Origin: Bacteroidetes bacterium UBA4414
GTDB lineage: Bacteria > Bacteroidota > Bacteroidia > Chitinophagales > Chitinophagaceae
Direction of reading: 5' to 3'
Assembly (NCBI GenBank): GCA_002389765.1
Contig: DGQM01000029.1
Span: 4,369-47,288, forward strand
Length of the DNA: 42,920 nucleotides
Positions 22,251 to 31,500 of the stretch are shown here, in pieces (within the stretch, counting starts at the first letter, position 1; every line of letters begins with the position of its first letter). A program made the position numbers and the translations under genes. The notes below the pieces were generated by a model. That model did not search any database. It was not told the origin of the DNA and was given only the letters and a program-made list of their open reading frames with translations.

Positions 22251-24953
22251 CTATCCTTCTAATGTCGGCCTGAGCCATTTAGTCATTTCTTCAATCGTCA
22301 TGCCTTTGCGTTTGGCATAGTCTTCCAACTGGTCGGGCATAATTTTATTGATACCGAAATACGTGCTTTGCGGATGGCTGAAGTACCAACCACATACAGA
22401 AGCCGCAGGATACATAGCCAGCGATTCTGTAAGCTGAATGCCCGCATTTTCAGACGCATTCAGCAGGCTGAATAGCTTATGCTTTTCTGTATGGTCGGGG
22501 CAAGCAGGATAACCCGGTGCAGGGCGAATACCCTGGTAGGTTTCTTTTACCAATTCTTCATTGCTCAGGTTTTCGTCCTTTGCATAACCCCAGTATTGGG
22601 TACGTACTTTTTTGTGCAACAATTCTGCAAATGCCTCTGCAAGACGGTCTGCAATGGCTTGCAGCATTATCTTGTTATAATCATCGTGATTATCAGCAAA
22701 GGCTTTCAGATGTGGTTCTATGCCGTGTATGCTCACTGCAAAAGCACCTACGTAGTCTTTTGCAACAGGGCTTACAAAATCTGAGAGTGAAAAATGCGGT
22801 TGGTTGGCCGCTTTCTTTTGTTGCTGACGCAGTGATTCTAATGTCTGCAATGTATTGCCTGCATCGTCTTTCAATACGATAGTATCAGGTGCTGTCTTGG
22901 TAGCATTCCAGAAGCCGATAACGCCCTCTGCATGCAGCCATTTCTCTGCAACTATTTTATCGAGCATTGCGTTGGCATCGTTAAACAACTTAGTAGCCTC
23001 TGCGCCAACGTTTGCATCCTTCAGTATTTCAGGATACTTACCTTTCATTTCCCATGTTATGAAGAAAGGCCCCCAGTCTATATACTCGCGTATTTCAGAC
23101 AGGTCATGGTCTTCAAATACTTTCGCACCTGTAAATTCTGGTGTAGGAGGAGTATAATTATCCCAGTCTATTTTAACAGGGTTTTGCTGCGCTTCTGCAA
23201 ACGTTACATATTCTTTTGCAGCGCGCTTGCTGGCAAAGTCTTCCTGTAGTTTGGTGTATTCTGTTTGTATGCTGCTAAGGAAATCAGTTTTCTGCTCATT
23301 GCTCAGCAGGCTACCGGCAACTGTTACACTGCGGCTAGCATCCAGTACATATACCACACCATTGTCGTATTCAGGTGCAATCTTCACTGCAGTGTGCGTG
23401 CGCGATGTAGTAGCGCCACCTATCAGCAATGGTTGCTTCATGCCACGGCGCTTCATCTCTTTAGCCACATGCACCATTTCATCCAGTGATGGAGTAATCA
23501 AGCCGCTCAAGCCTATGATATCTACATTTTCCTTTTGCGCTGTGTCCAGTATTTTATCAGCTGGTACCATCACGCCAAGGTCTATAATGTCGTAGCCATT
23601 ACAGCCAAGTACTACACCCACAATATTCTTTCCTATATCGTGTACATCACCTTTTACGGTAGCCATCAATATTTTAGCTGCACCGGTACCTTCTTTGTTT
23701 TCAGTACCCGCTGCCAGATGCGCGAGACGACGTTCTTCTTTTTCAGCTTCAATGAATGGTGTTAGTACTGCTACGCTTTTCTTCATTACACGTGCACTCT
23801 TTACCACCTGTGGCAAAAACATTTTACCACTGCCAAACAAATCGCCCACTACGTTCATGCCATCCATAAGCGGACCTTCAATTACATCCAATGGTTTTGG
23901 ATATTTTTGACGAGCCTCTTCGGTATCTTCATCTATATATTCTGTAATGCCGTTTACAAGTGCGTGTTTCAGACGTTCTTCCACACTTGCACTGCGCCAT
24001 GCTTCATCTTTCTTTTCTTCCTTGCCGGTAGCTTTTACCGTTTCCGCAAAAGCAACAAGTCGTTCTGTAGCATCCGGGCGACGATTAAGTATTACATCTT
24101 CACACAGTTCGCGCAGTTGTGGTTCTATCTCATCGTATACTACCAATTGTCCTGCGTTCACAATGCCCATATCCATACCTGCTTTGATGGCATGATATAG
24201 GAATACGCTGTGTATTGCCTCGCGCACATGGTCATTGCCACGGAAAGAGAACGATACATTGCTGACACCACCACTTACTTTGGTAAGCGGCATGCGTTGT
24301 TTGATGATGCGTGTAGCTTCAATGAAATCGATAGCATAGTTGTTGTGCTCTTCAATACCTGTTGCTACTGCAAATATGTTGGGGTCGAATATGATGTCTT
24401 GCGGTGCAAAGCCAACTTGTTGCGTAAGTATATCATATGCGCGTTGGCAGATGTCTACGCGGCGTTGCAGATTGTCTGCCTGTCCTTGCTCATCAAAAGC
24501 CATCACGATAACAGCAGCACCAAAGCTGCGGCATATAATAGCCTGCTCTATAAACTTCTCCTCACCTTCCTTCAGCGATATAGAGTTTACAATACACTTA
24601 CCCTGTATGCACTTAAGGCCTGCCAGTATGATGGAGAACTTAGATGAATCCAGCATCACGGGTATCTTGGCGATATCGGGCTCACTCTGCAACAGGTTGA
24701 TGAAAGTAGTCATTGCTTTTTCACCATCCAGCAGGGCATCGTCCATGTTTACGTCCAGTACCTGCGCACCGTTCTCTACTTGTTGGCGGGCAACAGATAA
24801 AGCCTCTTCGTATTTGTTCTCTTTTATTAATCGTGCAAACTTCTTAGAGCCTGTAACATTGGTGCGCTCACCCACGTTTACAAAGTTGGTTTCGGGACGA
24901 ACCACCAAAGGTTCCAGCCCGCTCAATCTTAAATATGGCCTAATCTCAGACAT
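22251..24953 (-). CDS. metH: Methionine synthase without the homocysteine domain
   Basis: A 900-residue protein with three of the four MetH modules. Residues about 15-290 are the methyltetrahydrofolate-binding barrel (FVNVGERTNVTGS, LDVNMDDALLDG); about 325-415 the cap helices; about 425-560 the cobalamin domain with GDVHDIGKN (His438 as the cobalt ligand) and IGLSGLITPSLDEM; about 580-900 the reactivation domain with RPAPGYPACPDH for AdoMet. The N-terminal zinc-binding homocysteine methyltransferase barrel of full-length MetH (about 330 residues) is missing. The upstream region has no room for it, so a separate gene is expected elsewhere, as in other Bacteroidota. No cobalamin riboswitch fits in the short leader. 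Confidence 0.95.
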   Translation of the reverse strand: MSEIRPYLRLSGLEPLVVRPETNFVNVGERTNVTGSKKFARLIKENKYEEALSVARQQVENGAQVLDVNMDDALLDGEKAMTTFINLLQSEPDIAKIPVMLDSSKFSIILAGLKCIQGKCIVNSISLKEGEEKFIEQAIICRSFGAAVIVMAFDEQGQADNLQRRVDICQRAYDILTQQVGFAPQDIIFDPNIFAVATGIEEHNNYAIDFIEATRIIKQRMPLTKVSGGVSNVSFSFRGNDHVREAIHSVFLYHAIKAGMDMGIVNAGQLVVYDEIEPQLRELCEDVILNRRPDATERLVAFAETVKATGKEEKKDEAWRSASVEERLKHALVNGITEYIDEDTEEARQKYPKPLDVIEGPLMDGMNVVGDLFGSGKMFLPQVVKSARVMKKSVAVLTPFIEAEKEERRLAHLAAGTENKEGTGAAKILMATVKGDVHDIGKNIVGVVLGCNGYDIIDLGVMVPADKILDTAQKENVDIIGLSGLITPSLDEMVHVAKEMKRRGMKQPLLIGGATTSRTHTAVKIAPEYDNGVVYVLDASRSVTVAGSLLSNEQKTDFLSSIQTEYTKLQEDFASKRAAKEYVTFAEAQQNPVKIDWDNYTPPTPEFTGAKVFEDHDLSEIREYIDWGPFFITWEMKGKYPEILKDANVGAEATKLFNDANAMLDKIVAEKWLHAEGVIGFWNATKTAPDTIVLKDDAGNTLQTLESLRQQQKKAANQPHFSLSDFVSPVAKDYVGAFAVSIHGIEPHLKAFADNHDDYNKIMLQAIADRLAEAFAELLHKKVRTQYWGYAKDENLSNEELVKETYQGIRPAPGYPACPDHTEKHKLFSLLNASENAGIQLTESLAMYPAASVCGWYFSHPQSTYFGINKIMPDQLEDYAKRKGMTIEEMTKWLRPTLEG

Positions 24954-24983
24954 CAGTTAGTTGGTATGTGCTAAAAACGTTTG

Positions 24984-24991
24984 CAAAGGTA
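24984..24991 (-). promoter_or_regulatory. -7 promoter element of metH
   Basis: On the minus strand this reads TACCTTTG, an exact TAnnTTTG match, 31 bases before the metH ATG. No clear TTTG lies at the normal distance. Confidence 0.5.
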
Positions 24992-25015
24992 ATATAATGT
25001 GAGGTCAATACATGC

Positions 25016-25041
25016 AAAAAGCCGTTCAGGAACGGCTTTTG
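25016..25041 (-). terminator. Terminator at the end of the pnuC-to-lipoprotein unit
   Basis: The stem AAGCCGTT / AACGGCTT with a 4-base loop is followed on the minus strand by a run of T. It lies 22 bases beyond the lipoprotein stop codon and upstream of metH, so the two units are separate. Confidence 0.8.
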
Positions 25042-25062
25042 TAAAGAATATATGCGTATGTG

Positions 25063-25476
25063 TTATTTATCGGCAGTAGCTCCGGTAATATCTACCGCTA
25101 CAGATGCAGTGCCTTTAGGCTTCTTCATCTTGAACTTGAAGGATACAGACTTGCCGGGCCTTACCACATCATTCACTGTCTTAATGGCTTTCTCTATAGT
25201 ACTGCCACTGCTGCTTTTGAAGGTAATGCGAACCTCTACATCTTTGAAAGAGGCAAGTGTTGCTTTGTTGGTTATCTCGCCTTCTACTACTTCCTGGTTC
25301 AGCAGATTGACATGGTTATCTCCCTGTATGCGCAGAAACTGTAAAGGGTTCTCGCGCTCCGTCTCTTCCAACGATTTCTTCTTTTCTTCGTATTTATCTG
25401 AAGGACGTTCGCTATTGGCCGAGTTGCACGATGCAACTGCTATGGCCATCAAAGCTATATAGAGGGTACGTTTCAT
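25063..25476 (-). CDS. Putative lipoprotein with an FxLYD-like domain
   Basis: A 137-residue protein when started at 25476 (MKRTLYIALMAIAVASC). This start places a lipobox cysteine (AVASC) at residue 17; the longer reading from 25512 would overlap ligA and bury the signal. After a charged linker (residues about 25-45), the pattern VEGEITNKATL ... DVEVRITFKSSSG ... VRPGKSVSFKFKM looks like an FxLYD/DUF-type beta domain: a 'G-x-V-x-N' start and a 'pG-S-x-x-F' end. It is the last gene of the ligA unit. Function unknown; probably anchored in the outer or inner membrane. Confidence 0.78.
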   Translation of the reverse strand: MKRTLYIALMAIAVASCNSANSERPSDKYEEKKKSLEETERENPLQFLRIQGDNHVNLLNQEVVEGEITNKATLASFKDVEVRITFKSSSGSTIEKAIKTVNDVVRPGKSVSFKFKMKKPKGTASVAVDITGATADK

Positions 25477-25504
25477 AGAATGAATATAGGATAAAGCCAT
25501 GATA

Positions 25505-27601
25505 TTAGCCATTTATCAATGTTAAAAACTCCTCTTCGGTAAGTATCGCAACAGTACCCAGTTTCTTTGCTTTTTCAAGCTTGCTGCCTGCATCTTCGCC
25601 CACTACCAGATAGTTGAGCTTGCTGCTAACGCTGCCGAGCAACGCGCCGCCTTTTTCTTCTACCATCGCCTCGGCTTCGCTGCGCTTAAAGCGGCTGAGT
25701 GTACCTGTAAACAAGAACGACTTGCCTTCAAGCTCTCCACCACCTGATTGTGTGTTGCGCTTTAGGTTGATAAGGTTAACGCCAGCCGCATCCAGCAGGT
25801 CTATCATATGCCTGTTTTCGGGTGTGTGGAAGAAGTGCAAAACAGATGCTGCTACTTTAGGGCCTACATCATCGAGCGCCAGCAGTTGCTCTTCTGTATA
25901 GTTATACAAATCGCGGATATGCTCTACTGCATTGGCAAGTGTCTTGGCCATTGTTTCGCCTACATGGCGAATGCCGAGACCGAATACTACACGATTGAGT
26001 GGTTGTGTTTTAGAATTGTTGATAGCTGTTTGCAGGTTGGTAATAGACTTTTCGCCAAAGCCACCCAGCTTGCGCACCTCTTCCCAATTGATGTTATAAA
26101 TGCTTGGGATGTTTGGTAAAAGCCCAAGCTCGTAAAACTTACGCACATTGGCATCGCCCATGCTGCGTATGTCCATCGCATCTTTACTTGCGAAGTGTAT
26201 GATGCGCTCTACTACCTGTGCAGGGCAGCTGATGTTAATGCAACGCCATACGGCTTCTTCTTCGGGCTTCTCCAACTCTTCATTGCATATAGGGCAGTGT
26301 GTAGGGAAGATGATTTTCTCTTCATTACCATCGCGCAGTTCTGCTAATGGTTTTACAATGTATGGTATCACATCACCTGCACGCTCTACCAATACAGTAT
26401 CGCCAATGTGCAAGTCTTTTTCGCGTACTACATCTTCGTTGAACAATGATATAGAACTAACTGTAACACCACCAATAGGCACGGGTTCTATCTTGGCAAC
26501 AGGTGTTACAGAGCCTGTGCGACCTACTTGAAACTCTACGCGCAATAGCTTGCTGGTAGCCTGTCTTGCTTTGAATTTGTATGCTACTGCCCAACGCGGG
26601 TGGTGGGTGGTCATGCCCATTTTATCCTGCATAGCAAAGCTGTTTACTTTGATAACAAGGCCATCTACCTCGTAAGGCAAATCATCTCTTCTTGTTTCAA
26701 AGTCTTCACAAAATGCTATTACTTCGTCAATGCTTGTGAAGCGTTTCATTTCCTTAACAGGTGTAGGAAAGCCCAGTTGATATAGCCAGTTGAGCGAATC
26801 GTAGTGGGTATGTAATGATGATGGTACATCTGCTCCATTGGGCTGTGTGTAATAGCTGATGTGGTATAACACGGCAGATAGCTTGCGTTTACCTACTTCT
26901 TTAGGATCCAGTATGCGGAGCGTGCCAGATGCGGCATTGCGTGGATTGGCCAAAGGCGATAAGCCCTCTGCAATACGTTGTGTATTGTATGCGGCAAATA
27001 CGTCTTTGTTTATGACGACCTCGCCACGGATTTCTATCTGGTTAACATTGTCTTTTGTAAAAGCTGTTGATAGTGGTATAGAGCGTATCTGCTTTATGTT
27101 GATGGTTACTTCTTCTCCCATCACACCATCGCCGCGTGTTGCACCACGTACCAGTTGCCCGTTTTCATATATCAACGATATGCTGGCACCATCGTATTTT
27201 GGTTCTGCACAGTATTCTATATCATCAGTGCCTGCCAGTTCTTTGCAACGCCTGTCCCAATCGCGCAGGTCGTCTGCATTGTAAGTATTGTCAAGGCTCA
27301 GCATAGGCACCAAGTGGCTGACAGCAGGAAATTTTTCACTCAAACCTTTTGCTACACGTTGCGTAGGTGAGTCTCCTGTTACATGCTCAGGATATTGCTC
27401 TTCGAGGTGTTGCAGCTTTTTGAAGAGTGTATCGTATTCAAAATCTGCCAGTACAGGTTCGCTTTGTACATAGTACTTCCAGTCGGCATAGTTGAGTACT
27501 TCGCGCAGTTGCACAACAGTTTCTTCAACATTGCTGCCATCAGTATTCAGTAAGGTCTTAGCCTGTGTATATAAGCGTTGTTCGTCCTGTGTTGTATACA
27601 T
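25505..27601 (-). CDS. ligA: NAD-dependent DNA ligase
   Basis: A 698-residue LigA of normal length. Domains in order: Ia (about 1-75), adenylation domain with the active Lys135 in EPKYDGAS and GATRGDG, OB fold (FQVGRTGSVTPVAKIEPV), a four-cysteine zinc finger (CPICNEEL ... CINISCPAQ), helix-hairpin-helix repeats (LPNIPSIYNI ... GLGIRHVGETMA) and a C-terminal BRCT domain (LEGKSFLFTGTLSRFKRSEAEAMVEEKGG). It seals nicks in DNA using NAD. It sits in the same unit as NAD-salvage genes, an association that fits the use of NAD but may be coincidental. Confidence 0.98.
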   Translation of the reverse strand: MYTTQDEQRLYTQAKTLLNTDGSNVEETVVQLREVLNYADWKYYVQSEPVLADFEYDTLFKKLQHLEEQYPEHVTGDSPTQRVAKGLSEKFPAVSHLVPMLSLDNTYNADDLRDWDRRCKELAGTDDIEYCAEPKYDGASISLIYENGQLVRGATRGDGVMGEEVTINIKQIRSIPLSTAFTKDNVNQIEIRGEVVINKDVFAAYNTQRIAEGLSPLANPRNAASGTLRILDPKEVGKRKLSAVLYHISYYTQPNGADVPSSLHTHYDSLNWLYQLGFPTPVKEMKRFTSIDEVIAFCEDFETRRDDLPYEVDGLVIKVNSFAMQDKMGMTTHHPRWAVAYKFKARQATSKLLRVEFQVGRTGSVTPVAKIEPVPIGGVTVSSISLFNEDVVREKDLHIGDTVLVERAGDVIPYIVKPLAELRDGNEEKIIFPTHCPICNEELEKPEEEAVWRCINISCPAQVVERIIHFASKDAMDIRSMGDANVRKFYELGLLPNIPSIYNINWEEVRKLGGFGEKSITNLQTAINNSKTQPLNRVVFGLGIRHVGETMAKTLANAVEHIRDLYNYTEEQLLALDDVGPKVAASVLHFFHTPENRHMIDLLDAAGVNLINLKRNTQSGGGELEGKSFLFTGTLSRFKRSEAEAMVEEKGGALLGSVSSKLNYLVVGEDAGSKLEKAKKLGTVAILTEEEFLTLING

Positions 27602-27628
27602 AGGACAAAGAAAGTTTGAATGTGCTAA

Positions 27629-28249
27629 TTAGCCAAAGATTTTTTCCCATTCGCCCGCACCTTCCCTTATCAGTTCGGGAGTACCTGATGAGCAGTCTAT
27701 AACAGTAGATGGAACAATGCTGCCAATGCCACTGTCTATCACGATGTCCACCTTGTCTTCAAAGATTTCGTGCATTACCAATGGGTCGGTATAGTATTCT
27801 ACTTCCTCATCCATTGGGAGTGATACACTCATGATGGGATTGCCTAATTGCCTAACCAATTCCTGGCTGATGTTGTGGTCGGGTACACGAATACCAACGG
27901 TATCTTTCTTTGTCTTCAGCATCTTGGGGACCATCTTGCTGGCCTCGAAGATGAAGGTGTAAGGACCGGGCAGTGCCTTCTTCAACATGCGGAATATCGG
28001 TGTGTCAATACTTTTTGCATAGTCGCTGATGTGACTGAGATCGTTGCACACAAACGAAAACTGAGCTTTTTTGGGATCAATGTTTTTGATACGACAGATA
28101 CGCTCAATAGCGTCTACATTATAAATGTCGCAGCCAAGACCATAGATAGTATCGGTGGGGTAAATAATCACTCCTCCGTTCTTCAGGCAATCGACAACGG
28201 TCTTGATATTTCGCGGTTGCGGATCTTTTGGATGAATATGGAGTAACAT
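27629..28249 (-). CDS. YrdC/Sua5-family threonylcarbamoyl-AMP synthase
   Basis: A 206-residue protein of the YrdC fold. It shows YPTDTIYGLGCDI, the lysine-rich IKNIDPKKAQFSF, LPGPYTFIFEAS, and GIRVPDH. The family makes threonylcarbamoyl-AMP from threonine, bicarbonate and ATP for the t6A modification of ANN-decoding tRNAs. YciO-type paralogues share this length and motif set (for example KKAQFSF rather than KR-x-KPL), so it could be the paralogue with another role. It starts 24 bases after the NadR-type kinase gene. Confidence 0.88.
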   Translation of the reverse strand: MLLHIHPKDPQPRNIKTVVDCLKNGGVIIYPTDTIYGLGCDIYNVDAIERICRIKNIDPKKAQFSFVCNDLSHISDYAKSIDTPIFRMLKKALPGPYTFIFEASKMVPKMLKTKKDTVGIRVPDHNISQELVRQLGNPIMSVSLPMDEEVEYYTDPLVMHEIFEDKVDIVIDSGIGSIVPSTVIDCSSGTPELIREGAGEWEKIFG

Positions 28250-28273
28250 AGTCTGTTGTATAAATATACGGTA

Positions 28274-28798
28274 TTATAACAGTTTTTGAACAGCATTTGT
28301 TGCGGTATTCAACCTTTCGGTAGCTGTACCGCGAACGTCTGTCCATTGGCAACCTGATTGTACAACAATATCCCGATATATATTGTAGAAGTATTGTCGT
28401 TCTTCTGGTAGTGGGTGCTCGCGCAGCGGGTCGTCAGTCCATGGTATGTCTATATATGTAAGCAGATATAGATCATATTTGCGTTGTACAATTTGTTCCA
28501 GTATCCATGGATGGCAACGCCCGTATTTAGCCTCGCTCCATACTTTTATTACATACAGGTCTGTATCACAAATCAGGTATTGATTGGTTGTTTGCATCGC
28601 TGCGTCTTCGGCAGCTAATTGCCCTTTAGCTATTTCAAGCAAGTCTGCTTCTGTATATTCTCTGCCCAGACTTTCCAGATAGGTGCGTGCATACTCCGGT
28701 ACCCAAAGCGTTTGCAGGCTCTTAGCAAGCCCTTCGCTCAGTGTGCTTTTCCCGGTAGACTCAGGCCCTATAACTACTATTTTCTTAATGCTACTCAA
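28274..28798 (-). CDS. NadR-type nicotinamide ribosyl kinase
   Basis: A 174-residue P-loop protein. The Walker A motif GPESTGKST is at residues 11-19, followed by VPEYARTYLE, ICDTDLYVIKVWSE and YLLTYIDIPWTDDPLREHP, which match the C-terminal kinase domain of NadR. The DNA-binding and adenylyltransferase parts of enterobacterial NadR are absent. It would phosphorylate nicotinamide riboside to NMN in the cytosol. The gene overlaps the preceding PAP2 gene by 8 bases and lies downstream of pnuC, the matching transporter, which supports the assignment strongly. Confidence 0.88.
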   Translation of the reverse strand: MSSIKKIVVIGPESTGKSTLSEGLAKSLQTLWVPEYARTYLESLGREYTEADLLEIAKGQLAAEDAAMQTTNQYLICDTDLYVIKVWSEAKYGRCHPWILEQIVQRKYDLYLLTYIDIPWTDDPLREHPLPEERQYFYNIYRDIVVQSGCQWTDVRGTATERLNTATNAVQKLL

Positions 28799-29423
28799 CG
28801 ATGCCTTTTATTTTCTTTTGTTTCCTTTTCAATAACCACTGCTGCCCCTTGTAAGCAATAAATGCACTGCCTGCACCTACAAGTGCCCCAGCTAATACAT
28901 CGCTTGGATAGTGCATCCCTAATTGCATACGGGAATAGCCAATAGTGCCTGCCCATAAATACGCAGGGGCTATAACAAACCATTTCGGGTATTGCAGGCT
29001 TAGCGATGTAGCATTGACAAATGCAATGCTTGTATGCCCTGACGGGAATGATGGGTCTGTATCATAGTGATACGGATTAATATCTTTATATGCTTCGTAT
29101 GGGCGATTGCGATTGATTGCATATTTCAGCCCATAACCAAGAACGACTGCTGTACCAAGACTACCTACTGTTTGCCAACCATTGTGTATAGTCTGCTTAT
29201 CATGCTTTACATAACCTATTATGAGTTGTGCAGCAGGTGTAGCCAGTGCTATTGGGTAGGTAGATTGTGTAATACCATTCATGACAGCATCTGTACTGCT
29301 ACCACGCGTACCACTGATGTTGCGCAGCAAATCTATATCTGCATTTTGCGCACGTGTCTGCAAGCCTGTTATCAGAAACAGCACTAAGATGCAGCATGCA
29401 GCAAACGATATTGTTTTTTCCAT
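28791..29423 (-). CDS. PAP2-family phosphatase, exported or membrane-associated
   Basis: A 210-residue protein with an N-terminal signal peptide (ending near TRAQ) and several hydrophobic segments. All three PAP2 phosphatase motifs are intact: KYAINRNRP (K-x6-RP), FPSGHTS (PSGH) and SRMQLGMHYPSD (SR-x5-H-x3-D). Substrates in this family range from undecaprenyl pyrophosphate and lipid phosphates to soluble phosphate esters. It sits exactly between the nicotinamide riboside transporter and kinase genes, with a 40-base overlap with pnuC and an 8-base overlap with the kinase. A role in dephosphorylating NMN to nicotinamide riboside outside the cytoplasm is therefore a reasonable but untested idea. 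Confidence 0.9.
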   Translation of the reverse strand: MEKTISFAACCILVLFLITGLQTRAQNADIDLLRNISGTRGSSTDAVMNGITQSTYPIALATPAAQLIIGYVKHDKQTIHNGWQTVGSLGTAVVLGYGLKYAINRNRPYEAYKDINPYHYDTDPSFPSGHTSIAFVNATSLSLQYPKWFVIAPAYLWAGTIGYSRMQLGMHYPSDVLAGALVGAGSAFIAYKGQQWLLKRKQKKIKGIVE

Positions 29424-30004
29424 CTGAAGTAACCGAAGATAGCAACAATAAAAAGAAATAACGTAAGGAAGGCTGTGAACGGAATACCCTTGTATATGTA
29501 TAGCGGTATAGCTATTGCATTAGATATATTCAGCAGTATCCAGTTTTCTATTTTGTGTTTGGCAAGCAGCCACATGCCTGCCCATGCGGTTGCAGAAACT
29601 ACGGCATCTAGTGCAGGAACATTTGAGTCTGTGTAATGAGATAATATAAAGTAGAGTATTGCCCAGCCGGCAATGCATATTGCACCTGTTATTGCCCAGT
29701 CTTTCTTGCTATTGTGAGAGATAGCAGCCGGATTATCATTCTCTTTCCCCCTTTGCCACAGCACCCAACCATAAATACTCATAACCAGATAGTATAGATT
29801 GAGCAGACTTTCTGCATACAACCCTACTTTAGCCATTATCCATACATAAATAATAGTACTTACTATACCTGTAGGGTAGAGCCATACGTTATTCATATTG
29901 GCAAGCACAACGCTTATCATACCAAATGCTACTGCAACAGCTTCAAGAGCAGTTGTTTGTTGTAGTTGTTGTATGAACTGTGTTGTAAAATCGTGCAACG
30001 CCAT
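29384..30004 (-). CDS. pnuC: Nicotinamide riboside transporter PnuC
   Basis: A 206-residue protein with about seven membrane segments. The start at 30004 (MALHDFTTQ) is chosen because a longer reading from 30145 adds residues without PnuC character and would overlap the divergent gene. PnuC features are NNVWLYPTGIVSTIIYVWIMAK, LLNLYYLVMSIYGWVLW and the late NWILLNISNAIAIPLYIYKG. It imports nicotinamide riboside, which the NadR-type kinase downstream traps by phosphorylation. It is the first gene of the minus-strand unit that runs to 25063. Confidence 0.93.
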   Translation of the reverse strand: MALHDFTTQFIQQLQQTTALEAVAVAFGMISVVLANMNNVWLYPTGIVSTIIYVWIMAKVGLYAESLLNLYYLVMSIYGWVLWQRGKENDNPAAISHNSKKDWAITGAICIAGWAILYFILSHYTDSNVPALDAVVSATAWAGMWLLAKHKIENWILLNISNAIAIPLYIYKGIPFTAFLTLFLFIVAIFGYFRWKKQYRLLHAAS

Positions 30005-30084
30005 GAGATGTAAAAATATATCAACTAAGTGTAACAGACTATTTAAGGCTGATATTTCGTAAATTGAATATATAAACTGAGGAG

Positions 30085-31434
30085 ATGAGAAAACTAATAT
30101 ATCTGTTAGCCGTATTGTATGTATTTGTAGAGCAGGCAAATGCACAAATGACTGTCCGTGTAGTGCGTGATTCGCTGTTTATTCCCTGGGAGTTGGTCTA
30201 CGGTCCTGATAATCATATCTGGTTTACCCAGAAGAACGGGTATATATGCAGACTGGAACCTACAAGCGGGAGGATAGATACACTTTATAATGAAACGAAT
30301 ACACGCATACAAAGCGAAGGTGGTATGCTAGGGTTGGCACTGCATCCGCAGTTTGCTACACAGCCTTATGTATATGTAGCTTACAACTATTCAGATGCAT
30401 CTGTTTATAAGGAAAGGATAGTGCGATACACGTATAATAGTACACTGAATGCATTGCAAAGCCCGTTGATTTTGCTTGATAATATTGGTGCTGCAAACTT
30501 TCATAATGGCTGTAGGTTACTTATTGCAGATGGCTACCTATACATAACCACAGGTGATGCAACTGTAACTTCCAACTCCCAAAACACGGGTGTGATAAAC
30601 GGGAAAATATTAAGAATAGGTTTAGATGGAAGTATGCCTACAGATAATCCCATAAGTGGTAGTGCTGTATGGAGTTGGGGACATAGAAATGCACAAGGAA
30701 TGGTATTTGCTAATGGCAGACTGTATGAGTCTGAACACGGCGACAATAGCGATGACGAGGTAAATATAATAGAGAAGGGTAGAAACTATGGCTGGCCTTC
30801 TGTAAAAGGATATTGCAATACAACAGCAGAAATTAGTTTTTGCGCAGACTCTAACGTAAAAGAACCTTTAGAAGCTTGGACACCAACATTGGCTGTATGT
30901 GGTATAGATTATTATGACCATCCCATGTTTCCGCAATTACAGAAATCTTTACTTATGACCACACTGAAAGATTCTACACTATACCAGTTGAAACTTAATG
31001 CAACAAATGATGATATCAGTGCAGTTAATAAAACAAGCCTTTCAAAGTATAGAAGATTGAGAGACATATGTATATCCCCTGATGGACGTATTTATATTTC
31101 AACTAGCAACTCAGCATCATCAGGTACTGGTAGCAAGATTGACAGGATTATAGAGTTGTACGACCCGTTATACAATAGTATTTCTACATATGAAAAAGAG
31201 GCACTGATAATATTCCCCAACCCGGTAAAAGATGAAATAACAATAAAGCTGAAATCGGGATTAGGGTTGGTAAGCTATAGTATCCTAAATATATATGGAC
31301 AACGGCTAATGAGTGGGGTGCTTAACAATGTAAGCAATATAATAGATGTGAAAGCCTTGCCTGTAGGACAATACAATATCTTAGTTCAGGATGAAGGAAA
31401 ATTGAATATGAGTAAGTTTTTCCTGAAACAATAA
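30085..31434 (+). CDS. PQQ-type sugar dehydrogenase-like beta-propeller, T9SS-exported
   Basis: A 449-residue exported protein with a signal peptide (ending near QANAQ). Residues about 25-365 match the GSDH/soluble glucose dehydrogenase beta-propeller: IPWELVYGPDNHIWFTQ, GGMLGLALHPQF with the likely catalytic His87, VWSWGHRNAQGMVF and SEHGDNSDDEVNII...NYGWP. A T9SS type A sorting domain closes the protein (IIFPNPVKDEITIKL ... LPVGQYNILV). It probably oxidises a sugar or a related polyol on the cell surface; cofactor use cannot be proved from sequence. Upstream GAGGAG directly before the ATG is an unusually strong Shine-Dalgarno for this genome. Confidence 0.88.
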   Translation: MRKLIYLLAVLYVFVEQANAQMTVRVVRDSLFIPWELVYGPDNHIWFTQKNGYICRLEPTSGRIDTLYNETNTRIQSEGGMLGLALHPQFATQPYVYVAYNYSDASVYKERIVRYTYNSTLNALQSPLILLDNIGAANFHNGCRLLIADGYLYITTGDATVTSNSQNTGVINGKILRIGLDGSMPTDNPISGSAVWSWGHRNAQGMVFANGRLYESEHGDNSDDEVNIIEKGRNYGWPSVKGYCNTTAEISFCADSNVKEPLEAWTPTLAVCGIDYYDHPMFPQLQKSLLMTTLKDSTLYQLKLNATNDDISAVNKTSLSKYRRLRDICISPDGRIYISTSNSASSGTGSKIDRIIELYDPLYNSISTYEKEALIIFPNPVKDEITIKLKSGLGLVSYSILNIYGQRLMSGVLNNVSNIIDVKALPVGQYNILVQDEGKLNMSKFFLKQ

Positions 31435-31450
31435 ATTGTTTTGTATCATT

Positions 31451-31481
31451 TTTGGAAAATTGGATAATAAACCTATTTTTG
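31451..31481 (+). promoter_or_regulatory. Bacteroidota-type promoter for tRNA-Phe
   Basis: TTTG at 31451-31454 and TATTTTTG at 31474-31481 match the -33 and -7 elements exactly with a 19-base spacer. The tRNA starts 20 bases after the -7 box. Confidence 0.7.
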
Positions 31482-31500
31482 CAATCCCAAATCGGGAAAA

